Position numbers and translations under genes: made by a program. A stretch of DNA of 38,001 bases, from the NCBI GenBank assembly GCA_013911195.1, contig JACETS010000002.1:1-38001 (forward strand). The letters run 5' to 3'. Below, piece by piece: positions 1 to 8,444 of this stretch. The notes under the pieces are model-generated. The model searched no databases and had not been told where the DNA came from. It was given only the letters and a program-made list of their open reading frames with translations. The DNA is from Verrucomicrobiales bacterium (lineage in GTDB: Bacteria; Verrucomicrobiota; Verrucomicrobiia; Verrucomicrobiales; DEV007). Every line of letters starts with the position of its first letter. Position 1 is the stretch's first letter.

Positions 1-549
1 AGTGTTAAGCCTTATCAGCCCGCAAATATTTGGAACGAAGTTTCCTTAAATGGAGGACTTCGTTATAAGCGGGACTCCGGTGATAAGCTCTACAGAAGGT
101 CAATTTATACCTACTGGAAACGCTCTGCTCCAATGCCTAATATGCTTATATTTGATGCTCCGACTCGGGAAAAATGCATGATACAAAGACCAATCACAAA
201 TACTCCATTACAAGCTTTAGTTGTTTTGAATGATCCACAATTCGTTGAAGCCGCTAGAGCATTTGCACAAAAAATGATCACTGAGGGAGGAAATAATGAG
301 AAGGCCAGAATCAATTATGGTTTTAAAGTTGCTTTATCAAGAGAGGCTACTGAAGAGGAGATTTCAGTTATTAGCCAAGTTTTGAAGTCACAGATGGAAT
401 CGTTTAATGCAGATAATGAGAAGGCTAAAAAGTTTTTGTCTGTGGGTGAAATTTCAAGAGATGAAAAAATTGATTTAGTTGAGCATGCATCATGGACCGT
501 TATAGCTCAGATGTTACTCAATATGGACGAAACATTGACCCGAGGTTAA
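1..549 (+). CDS. DUF1553 (PSD1-type) domain protein, C-terminal part, 5' truncated by window edge
   Basis: Frame 1 is open from base 1: SVKPYQPANIWNEVSLNGGLRYKRDSGDKLYRRSIYTYWKRSAPMPNMLIFDAPTREKCMIQRPITNTPLQALVVLNDPQFVEAARAFAQKM, typical of the DUF1553 C-terminus. The listed ORF start at 133 is an internal Met. Confidence 0.88.
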   Translation, partial: SVKPYQPANIWNEVSLNGGLRYKRDSGDKLYRRSIYTYWKRSAPMPNMLIFDAPTREKCMIQRPITNTPLQALVVLNDPQFVEAARAFAQKMITEGGNNEKARINYGFKVALSREATEEEISVISQVLKSQMESFNADNEKAKKFLSVGEISRDEKIDLVEHASWTVIAQMLLNMDETLTRG

Positions 550-572
550 ACTAAATTTAACAACAAAACATT

Positions 573-2003
573 ATGGATGATTACAATCGCAGAAACTTTT
601 TGTTAAGCACAGGTCACGGAATGGGGGCTGCAGCATTGAGTTCTTTATGGAACCCCAATTTGATTGGGTCTGCTGGAGCAGCCTCTGGCCTTCCAGGATT
701 TCCAAATTTTCCACCCAAAGCAAAGCGAGCCATTTATCTTTTTTTCCCTGGTGGCCCTTCGCATATTGATCTGTTTGATTACAAGCCTGAGCTTCGTAAA
801 ATACATGGTCAAGAATTACCTGATTCCATTAGGCAAGGTCAGAGAATCACTGGAATGACTAGTGGGCAAAAATCATTTCCCTGTGTTGCTCCAATGTTTG
901 AGTTTGAAAAGTTTGGCAAGCACGGTACTTGGGTTAATAAGGACCTTCTTCCTCACACGGCTGGAATTGTTGACGATATAACTATTATCCGTTCGATGAA
1001 CACTGAGGCCATCAACCATGATCCTGCGATCACTTACATTAATACTGGTGTCCAGCCTCCTGGAAAACCGAGCATGGGTTCTTGGCTTAGTTATGGTTTA
1101 GGGAGTGAAAATGAAAATATGCCTTCCTATGTTGTAATGATTTCTAGAGGTAGAGGGCAGCTGCAGGCTCTTTATGATCGGTTATGGGGAAGTGGATTCC
1201 TTCCTTCAAAGCATCAAGGAGTTAAGCTGCGTTCTTCTGGAGAGCCAGTTCTGTATCTAAATAACCCTCCTGGTATTGATCGCGAAATGAGAAGAGGAAT
1301 GCTTGATGGTCTGCAAAAATTGAATTCAAAGACTCATCAAAAGTTCAATGACCCAGAAACTCAAACTAGAATTTCTCAATATGAAATGGCATTTAGGATG
1401 CAGGCAGAAGTTCCAGAACTCATGGACATCTCTAATGAACCTAAGCACGTCAAGGATCTATACGGTCCAAATGTTGAGAAGCCTGGAAGTTTTGCAAGGA
1501 ACTGCTTACTTGCTAGAAGAATGGCTGAAAAAGGAGTAAGGTTCCTTCAGCTTTTTCATAGGGGATGGGATCAACACGGAAGTTTACCTTCGAAAATTCG
1601 CCAACAATGTGAGGATATTGATCAACCTTGTGCAGGATTGATTAAAGATCTCAAGGAGAGAGGAATGTTTGATGATACCTTGGTAGTATGTGGTGGTGAA
1701 TTTGGAAGAACTATCTACTCTCAGGGCAAACTCACCAAAGATAATCATGGAAGAGACCATCATGGTCGATGCTTTACAACTTGGATGGCAGGGGCTGGAA
1801 TTAAGAGAGGTTACGACTATGGCCAAACTGATGATTATTCTTATAATATAATCAAAGATCCTGTTCATATAAGAGATCTGAATGCAACAATACTGGATAG
1901 GATGGGTATTGATCATGAAAAGCTTACTTTCAGATATCAAGGACTTGATCAGCGCCTTACCGGTGTTGAAGAGGCGAGAGTTGTAAAAGAAATTATTGCG
2001 TAG
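573..2003 (+). CDS. DUF1501 family protein (sulfatase-like fold) with twin-arginine-type signal
   Basis: N-terminal [17 protein letters not shown] Tat-like signal; [25 protein letters not shown] and [23 protein letters not shown] motifs; follows the DUF1553 gene, the usual PVC pairing. Confidence 0.9.
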   Translation: MDDYNRRNFLLSTGHGMGAAALSSLWNPNLIGSAGAASGLPGFPNFPPKAKRAIYLFFPGGPSHIDLFDYKPELRKIHGQELPDSIRQGQRITGMTSGQKSFPCVAPMFEFEKFGKHGTWVNKDLLPHTAGIVDDITIIRSMNTEAINHDPAITYINTGVQPPGKPSMGSWLSYGLGSENENMPSYVVMISRGRGQLQALYDRLWGSGFLPSKHQGVKLRSSGEPVLYLNNPPGIDREMRRGMLDGLQKLNSKTHQKFNDPETQTRISQYEMAFRMQAEVPELMDISNEPKHVKDLYGPNVEKPGSFARNCLLARRMAEKGVRFLQLFHRGWDQHGSLPSKIRQQCEDIDQPCAGLIKDLKERGMFDDTLVVCGGEFGRTIYSQGKLTKDNHGRDHHGRCFTTWMAGAGIKRGYDYGQTDDYSYNIIKDPVHIRDLNATILDRMGIDHEKLTFRYQGLDQRLTGVEEARVVKEIIA

Positions 2004-2029
2004 AACCTCTAAATAAAATTTACCCAAAT

Positions 2030-2623
2030 TTATTCGGGATCTTCAGGTTGAACGTACACTGATTGCATCCCCGCTTTTTTGGCGGCTTCGATACCCAATT
2101 GACTATCCTCAAAAACCAAACATTTTTCGGGTTCAATCTTCATTTTTTCTGCAGCTAGCAAGAATAGATCGGGAGCAGGTTTACTGTTCTCCACATCGTC
2201 TTGAGTTACGATTACATCAAATAGATCAGTTATACCAATTTGATCCATAGTCTTAATGACTGTTTTTTTTATTCCACCCGAGGCTACAGATATTGGCTTA
2301 CCTAGAGATTTGCAGGATTTTGCGAAATCAATTACTGGTTCATAGGGTTTGACTCTGTCAATATGGTTGAAAAAGTAATTCTCTTGATCTACGACCACCT
2401 TTTCTGGATCCATGTTGCAACCGAACCTATCATTTAAAATTTTAACCGTATCGTGCATTCCGATACCTGCGTATGATTGCGCAATTTTTCTAGTAAATTT
2501 AAAATTACCTCCATTTTTCCTAAAAGATTCAATCCAGCCATCGAAGTGAACATGCATTGATAATGACAAGGTGCCGTCATGATCAAAGATGTAGGCATCA
2601 AATTCACCTTTTGGTATATTCAT
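2030..2623 (-). CDS. HAD-superfamily hydrolase, beta-phosphoglucomutase-like phosphatase
   Basis: FDHDGTLSLSMHVHFDGW (motif I), SVASGGIKK (motif II), KPAPDLFLLAAEKM and VFEDSQLGIEAAKKAGM (motifs III/IV). Confidence 0.88.
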   Translation of the reverse strand: MNIPKGEFDAYIFDHDGTLSLSMHVHFDGWIESFRKNGGNFKFTRKIAQSYAGIGMHDTVKILNDRFGCNMDPEKVVVDQENYFFNHIDRVKPYEPVIDFAKSCKSLGKPISVASGGIKKTVIKTMDQIGITDLFDVIVTQDDVENSKPAPDLFLLAAEKMKIEPEKCLVFEDSQLGIEAAKKAGMQSVYVQPEDPE

Positions 2624-2724
2624 TTTTTTCTAAATCAGTAGGTATTCAAAAGTTAATTTAATAACTTATATAATTAATCCATTATACTGTTATATATTTA
2701 TTTAGAAACTACACATATTTTTAG

Positions 2725-3681
2725 ATGAAGTTTTTGATTCTTTTTCCAGATAATAAAAAAGCTGTTACTGGAAATTTGTGTTCAGCCTTGCAGTATCAAA
2801 TAATATTAGAAGATCTAGGACATACAGTTGAATTGACAAATAGATACTTCAAACAAGACGCTGAAGTATTAATCGCTATAAACGCAGATAAGAATAATTC
2901 AGATATTAGAAAATTTCATTCAGATAAACCACAATCTAAAATTGTTTTAATTCTCTCAGGTACTGATATTTACCCTGAGCCATCAGCCAAATCCATTGAC
3001 TCTATGGAAGTAGGGAATGTCTTAGTGCTTCTTCAGTCACATGGCATAGATCAAGTCCCGCTTCGTTATAGAAATAAATCGACCATAATATATCAAAGTA
3101 TTGAAAAATTAAGCGTTGATTCTGAAAGATCGAAATCTGACTCCGAATTCAAAGTCGTCTTGATTTCCAATATTAGGTCAGTTAAAGATCCGCTAATCGC
3201 ATCCCGTGCATGTCGATTAATCTCACCGGCATCCAAATTGAAAATTACTCATGTAGGATATTGTTTGGATGAAGAATTAGGATCAGAATTGACTCGGGAA
3301 AATAAAAGTAACATTAGATACGAATGGGTTGGAGGTCTTAGTAAACTAGAAGCTATGACTATTCTTAGTGAAAGTGATGTTCTGTTAATTACTTCCCAAC
3401 ATGAAGGTGCTGGAAGGGTAGTTGGAGAGGCTATACAGCTTGGAGTTCCAATTATTTCTACTAATAATCTTGGTGTAGTAGGTATTTTGGGTGATGACTA
3501 TGAGGGTTATTACCCCGTAGGCGACGCAAAAGCATTATCGGATATTCTAGCCAAAGCCGAGCAAGATAAGAGTTTTTTGATTCGGCTGAACGTTCATTGC
3601 CAAAATAGAAGTTCTCTTTTTGAAATTGAAGAGGAGAAAAAAAATTGGGAGCAACTTATTAATGATTTCTCTATTATCTGA
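2725..3681 (+). CDS. Glycosyltransferase resembling the TIGR04348/SenB (selenosugar synthase) group
   Basis: TGNLCSALQYQIILEDLGHTVEL near the N-terminus, LILSGTDIY, SVKDPLIASRACRLI, RYEWVGGLSKLEAMTILSESDVLLITSQHEGAGRVVGEAIQLGVPIISTNNLGVVGILGDDYEGYYPVGD. Similarity to SenB is from memory of the family, not a search. Confidence 0.68.
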   Translation: MKFLILFPDNKKAVTGNLCSALQYQIILEDLGHTVELTNRYFKQDAEVLIAINADKNNSDIRKFHSDKPQSKIVLILSGTDIYPEPSAKSIDSMEVGNVLVLLQSHGIDQVPLRYRNKSTIIYQSIEKLSVDSERSKSDSEFKVVLISNIRSVKDPLIASRACRLISPASKLKITHVGYCLDEELGSELTRENKSNIRYEWVGGLSKLEAMTILSESDVLLITSQHEGAGRVVGEAIQLGVPIISTNNLGVVGILGDDYEGYYPVGDAKALSDILAKAEQDKSFLIRLNVHCQNRSSLFEIEEEKKNWEQLINDFSII

Positions 3682-4579
3682 TTTTACTAGTTAATTTTAG
3701 TGCTTTTTTCTGTACTGAAGCAGCTCTTCTCTTCTTTCCTATTCGGATTAGCAAATTGCAATAATTTTCACACATAATCTCATAGACATCTGAAGCGTCT
3801 TTAAGGGTGGTTTCAAGTAAACCTAGTGCTAATTCGTAGTTCTTTTCGGCGGCATCGGTTTCTCCTAATCTTTCCAGGCTAGCAGCTAAATTTGAGTAAG
3901 ATTGACCAAGATCAGAATTGTTGGATTTTTTTGATTCTATTAAAATTTCTAGTGCTTGTTCATGCATTTCTCGAGATTGATTTATTAGCCCAGAATCATA
4001 GAACAAAGTACCAAGATTATTGTAGACTGCAGCTGCCTCCTCACTCGTCGCTCCTTTGTTATTCTCGAAAGCTTGTAGAGCAATCATGTAATTGTTTTCA
4101 GCAACCTCGAATTCTCTCTTTTTCTTATGCAGCATGCCAAGATTATTGCGAATGTTTGCGATTTCAATTTCAGGTGAAGGTGTCAGTGAGGAAAATGTAT
4201 CAATTGCCTGATTGTATAGAATTATAGCTTCATCATTTAAATTGTTATTGTCGTAAATGCAGGCAAGATTACTTTTTATTCTTGCTAGTTGTTGTGTCTC
4301 TATTTTTTCAGATCCTTCATGACTCAAAGCTTCAACGTATACAGCTTCGCTCTCCATTTCTTTGCCGGAAATTCTGAGTAGGTTTCCTAAAAGTTCTAGG
4401 CATGTGACAAGATTTATTATTTGATCAGGTCTATCTTCAATAAGCCGTCTTGCCGATTCAACTGCGGTCTCTGCTGCTCGAATTGCATCCTCAAACTTTC
4501 CTGATTTTTTGAGATTCTGAATTCTCTCTATTAGTACATTAAGTACTGTTGGAGTTTTATAGTCTAAATTTAGGCTCAT
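3674..4579 (-). CDS. Tetratricopeptide repeat protein (kinesin-light-chain-like repeats)
   Basis: Repeated ~42-aa TPR units, e.g. AAVYNNLGTLFYDSGLINQSREMHEQALEILIE and GQSYSNLAASLERLGETDAAEKNYELALGLLE. Confidence 0.85.
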   Translation of the reverse strand: MSLNLDYKTPTVLNVLIERIQNLKKSGKFEDAIRAAETAVESARRLIEDRPDQIINLVTCLELLGNLLRISGKEMESEAVYVEALSHEGSEKIETQQLARIKSNLACIYDNNNLNDEAIILYNQAIDTFSSLTPSPEIEIANIRNNLGMLHKKKREFEVAENNYMIALQAFENNKGATSEEAAAVYNNLGTLFYDSGLINQSREMHEQALEILIESKKSNNSDLGQSYSNLAASLERLGETDAAEKNYELALGLLETTLKDASDVYEIMCENYCNLLIRIGKKRRAASVQKKALKLTSKIR

Positions 4580-4680
4580 CCGTAAATCATAAGGATAAAA
4601 TTATTTTATCGAGTGATCTATTTAAATCAATGTCACTAGTAATTTGACGTTAAATAATTAGATAGGTTACAGAAATTTTA

Positions 4681-5229
4681 TTATTTTTCTTCTTCAGGCT
4701 TTTTTTGTACCAATTTTAGGATCTCTGACCTTATTTTTGGTATTTTACAGATTTCAGATATTGAAGTAATTGGTTCTTTCTCTGGATTTGATATTCCAAG
4801 TATTTTGGTCATCTCTCTCTCGTAATGACGAATTGCTAGTAATTGAGGTTCGTTTTCCTCGAGATAATTCAACCCTCTGTAAAGAAGCTCATAGAGTGAG
4901 TTGATTGGGCTATCAGATTCTGACACCTTATTTATCATTTTTGCAAAATAGCTAGCCGACAAAGTTTTCAAGTAGCTTTGCCGGATACTAGCTCTAGTCA
5001 TCAAAATTTTCATTTCTTTTAAGTTATGTAAGTCAGTTTTTTTGCTTCTTATTATTTCAAACTCTGCCTCATAAAATAAGTCCAACTTACCAGAAAATTG
5101 ACTTTTAGGTCTTCTGGCTCCCTTTGCTACTGTTTTTAGGAGCCCATGATCCTTAGTGCACCATGTTACAATCATGCTCGATTCTGTGAGCGGAATTCTA
5201 CGAATGATGGTTCCTTGGCATTTGTTCAT
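4681..5229 (-). CDS. recO: DNA repair protein RecO (short form)
   Basis: N-terminal OB-fold pattern GTIIRRIPLTESSMIVTWCTKDHGLLKTVAKGARRPKSQFSGKLDLFYEAEFEI; 182 aa with no CxxC zinc motif. Confidence 0.75.
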   Translation of the reverse strand: MNKCQGTIIRRIPLTESSMIVTWCTKDHGLLKTVAKGARRPKSQFSGKLDLFYEAEFEIIRSKKTDLHNLKEMKILMTRASIRQSYLKTLSASYFAKMINKVSESDSPINSLYELLYRGLNYLEENEPQLLAIRHYEREMTKILGISNPEKEPITSISEICKIPKIRSEILKLVQKKPEEEK

Positions 5230-5265
5230 GTTGCGTGATGCTTATCAGTGTATAAAGTAACCCTT

Positions 5266-6385
5266 ATGGACGAAATTTCCATTGACCTCCAAGCTTTTGA
5301 TACTGACTCCTTAAAGTCACGCATTGGTGAGCTTCGGAGGTATCTTTGACCTAGAAACTCTTCAATCCCAGCAAGATGAGCTTGAAAAAATGATGTCAGC
5401 CCCGGGATTCTGGGATGATAACGAGAAGGCCGCCAAGATTTCTGAGGAACATGCATCAGCAGCAAAAAAAATAAACCTATTTGGTAGTCTTGAGTCTAGA
5501 GTTTCTGATATCGATGAATTGATAGCCTTTGCAGCAGAGGAGGGTGACGAGGACTCAGTCTCTGAAGTTAAGAAAGAAATAGACGAATTGTCTTCAATGC
5601 TCGGTGATCTCGAGATGGAATTATTGCTTTCTGGAAAACATGACAAAGATAATGCTTTTTTAACAATCCACGCTGGAACAGGTGGAACTGAAGCATGTGA
5701 TTGGGCCGAGATGCTCCTGAGGCAATATCAGAGATGGTCAGAGAGAAAGGGGTTGAGCGTGGAGATTGTGGAATGCCAAGAACATGACGAAGCGGGAATT
5801 CGCTCAGTTACTCTAAAAATAAGTGGTAATCATGCTTATGGATACTTACAAACAGAGAGAGGTGTGCATAGGTTAGTGAGAATATCACCATTTGATTCTC
5901 AATCTAGACGCCATACATCATTTGCAAGTATTGATGTAGTTCCTGAAATTGAAGATGATTCGGAAATAGAGCTTGATGAAAAAGAATATGAGATAACTAC
6001 AACAAAGAGTGGGGGTAAAGGAGGTCAGAATGTGAATAAAGTTGAAACGGCAGTTATCTTAAAACATCACCCCTCAGGAATCCTAATTAGGTGTAGCGCT
6101 GAGAGAAGTCAGCACAAAAACAGGGCAGTGGCCCTTAAGCTTCTTAAAGCTAAGTTATTTCAAATTGAGGAAGATAAGAAAAAAGCTGAAATGGAAAGAC
6201 AATACGGAGAAAAAGGTGAAATTGCGTGGGGTAGTCAAATTCGGTCCTATGTTTTTCAGCCATATCAAATGGTCAAAGATCATCGCACAGGTTACGAGAC
6301 GAGTAATGTGTCTGACGTAATGGATGGGGCTATTAATGGTTTTATTGAAGCTAAGTTACGTGGACAAAAAGCATCTTCTGAATAA
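5266..6385 (+). CDS. prfB: Peptide chain release factor 2, expressed by +1 programmed frameshift: join(5266..5346,5348..6385)
   Basis: ATG at 5266 encodes [27 protein letters not shown] then TGA at 5347; a +1 shift at CTT-TGA-C gives [30 protein letters not shown]2 signatures: [56 protein letters not shown]. Confidence 0.95.
5336..5350 (+). promoter_or_regulatory. prfB: RF2 programmed +1 frameshift site with internal SD-like element (GGAGG TAT CTT TGA C)
   Basis: GGAGG at 5336-5340, TAT 5341-5343, slippery CTT 5344-5346, TGA 5347-5349 followed by C; same layout as the E. coli RF2 site. Confidence 0.95.
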
Positions 6386-6410
6386 GACTTATAATATTTT
6401 CTATTGATCA

Positions 6411-7100
6411 ATGTCTATGCCTCTTGAAATTGATGTTTTAACAATTTTTCCAGAATCAGTTAGGGTGCCTTTATCTGAGAGTATCATGGGTAGGGCTTCT
6501 GATAATGGATACATTCAAATTCGAGTTCATGATTTAAGAGATTGGACCACTGATAGTTACAGGAAGGTTGATGATGAACCATACGGAGGCGGACCTGGAA
6601 TGGTAATGAAACCAGAGCCCTTCTTTTCTGCTGTAAACGATCTTAGGAAGAATAACTCTACCGTTGTTTTGATGACCCCTCAGGGAAAAAAGTATAATCA
6701 AAAAAGTGCCGAGTTGTTTGCGAATTCCTCTTCACATTTAATTGTTCTTTGTGGCCACTACGAGGGCGTTGATCATAGAGTGATAGAATCATTGGTAGAT
6801 GAAGAGATTTCGATAGGTGATTATATCTTAACAAATGGCGCTATTGCCGCCGTGGTTTTTATTGACTCTATTACTCGACTTATACCTGGCGTCTTGGGTG
6901 ATGGTCGATCAAATATAGAAGAATCATTCTCCGTCTATGATGGTATTTTGGAAGCACCTGCGTACACGAGGCCTGCCGAATACAATGATATGAAAGTTCC
7001 TGAAGTCCTGCTTTCTGGGAATCATCAAAAGATTACAGATTGGAAATTTGAGAAAGCCCAGCAGAGGACCAAAGACAATAGACCAGACCTGATGTCATAG
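6411..7100 (+). CDS. trmD: tRNA (guanine-N1)-methyltransferase TrmD
   Basis: IDVLTIFPESV, HDLRDWTTDSYRKVDDEPYGGGPGMVMKPEPFF, LCGHYEGVDHRVIESLVDEEISIGDYILTNGAIAA. Confidence 0.96.
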   Translation: MSMPLEIDVLTIFPESVRVPLSESIMGRASDNGYIQIRVHDLRDWTTDSYRKVDDEPYGGGPGMVMKPEPFFSAVNDLRKNNSTVVLMTPQGKKYNQKSAELFANSSSHLIVLCGHYEGVDHRVIESLVDEEISIGDYILTNGAIAAVVFIDSITRLIPGVLGDGRSNIEESFSVYDGILEAPAYTRPAEYNDMKVPEVLLSGNHQKITDWKFEKAQQRTKDNRPDLMS

Positions 7101-7107
7101 GATTTAT

Positions 7108-7184
7108 TGGTCGGGCTAGCGGGATTTGAACCCACGACCTCTTCACCCCCAGTGAAGCGCGCTACCAAACTGCGCTATAGCCCG
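7108..7184 (-). tRNA. tRNA-Pro, anticodon GGG, CCA end encoded
   Basis: Reverse complement CGGGCTATAGCGCAGTTTGGTAGCGCGCTTCACTGGGGGTGAAGAGGTCGTGGGTTCAAATCCCGCTAGCCCGACCA; 7-bp acceptor stem starting with C, anticodon loop CTGGGGG, GGTTCAAATCC T-arm. Confidence 0.95.
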
Positions 7185-7333
7185 TTATGCCTAATATAAT
7201 TGTATAATTTATAAGGTTATTCAGACACTTGACCACAAGTTAAAATGAAGCAAGAGAAATCACTAAAGGCTTTATTTTAACTGAATGAAAAACAAAGTTG
7301 CTTTGAGTGGTGCTGAAAGCGACGTTATTAATA

Positions 7334-8386
7334 ATGTCGGACAACGAAACCATAAAAGTCGCGGTTTTAGGAGCCAGTGGTTATTCTGGCTCTGAACTCA
7401 TTCGTATTTTAGTAAATCACCGAAAATCAGATTTAGTCTGCGTTACTTCTCGATCAGAGGCTGGAAAAACAATATCTGATGTATTTCCAAGACTCAGGGG
7501 AAACAGATTAGCCGATTCACTCTGTTTTGAGGACCCTACGGTAGAAAACATTGTTGCTAGTGGGGCAAAGTTTGTTTTTCTTGCCTTGCCTCATGGCGTT
7601 GCCGCTAATTTTGCTGTTCCATTACTGGAAGAAGGGATTCGGGTAATCGACCTTAGCGCTGATTTTAGAATTAAGGATCCAGTAACCTATGAGGAATTTT
7701 ATGGAGACGCTCATCCTGCTCCTGAAAAACTTCAGGAAGCAGTATATGGGTTGCCTGAAATTAGGCCCCAGGAAATTGCAGCTGCATCTTTAGTGGCATC
7801 TCCCGGATGTTATCCAACGAGTATTTTACTGCCATTGTTACCAATCGTTAGAAGTCAGATCATAGATGCATCCACTATTCATGTTGTTAGTATGAGTGGC
7901 ACTAGCGGTGCAGGAAAAACTCCTAATCCACAACTTCTTTTTGCAGAATGTAATGAGAGTGTTCGTGCTTACTCTGTTCCAAAACATAGACACTTATCTG
8001 AGGTTGAACAGGAGTTATCTATTGCGGCATCTGAACCTGTTGTTATTTCTTTTACCCCTGTTCTGATGCCTGTTACTGCAGGTATTGCTACGGTTATACA
8101 TGTTACCTGTAAAGAGGCCGTTGATTCTAATGGTGTCCATAAAATATTAAAAATGGCTTATGAAAATTGCCCATTTGTTAGAGTTCTCGATGAAGGTGTT
8201 GCGCCGGATACGAAAAATGTCAAAGGTACAAACTACATAGATATTGGATGCGCGTATGATAAAAGAACAAATCGCATTATGCTGATGAGCGCCGAGGATA
8301 ATTTAATAAAAGGTGCCTCAGGACAAGCAATACAGAGCTTTAATTTAATGTGTGGCTTTGATGTTCAGACTGGTCTTAATCTATAA
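7334..8386 (+). CDS. argC: N-acetyl-gamma-glutamyl-phosphate reductase (ORF extends to 7307; start likely ATG 7334)
   Basis: KVAVLGASGYSGSELIRIL, LVASPGCYPTSILLPL, SGTSGAGK, HRHLSEVEQEL. Confidence 0.95.
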   Translation: MSDNETIKVAVLGASGYSGSELIRILVNHRKSDLVCVTSRSEAGKTISDVFPRLRGNRLADSLCFEDPTVENIVASGAKFVFLALPHGVAANFAVPLLEEGIRVIDLSADFRIKDPVTYEEFYGDAHPAPEKLQEAVYGLPEIRPQEIAAASLVASPGCYPTSILLPLLPIVRSQIIDASTIHVVSMSGTSGAGKTPNPQLLFAECNESVRAYSVPKHRHLSEVEQELSIAASEPVVISFTPVLMPVTAGIATVIHVTCKEAVDSNGVHKILKMAYENCPFVRVLDEGVAPDTKNVKGTNYIDIGCAYDKRTNRIMLMSAEDNLIKGASGQAIQSFNLMCGFDVQTGLNL

Positions 8387-8444
8387 ATTAAAAATTGATT
8401 TTTGATCCGATCTTTTGTTAAACAACAATCATAGGAACTAATAA

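Noticed and set aside
1584-2027. 147-aa minus-strand ORF
   Set aside because: Antisense to the well-supported DUF1501 coding sequence; composition is low-complexity with no family motif.
3892-4227. 111-aa plus-strand ORF
   Set aside because: Antisense to the TPR gene; no recognisable features.
5226-5646. Minus-strand ORFs at 5226-5465 and 5362-5646
   Set aside because: Antisense to prfB; the serine-rich translation is a by-product of prfB codon usage.
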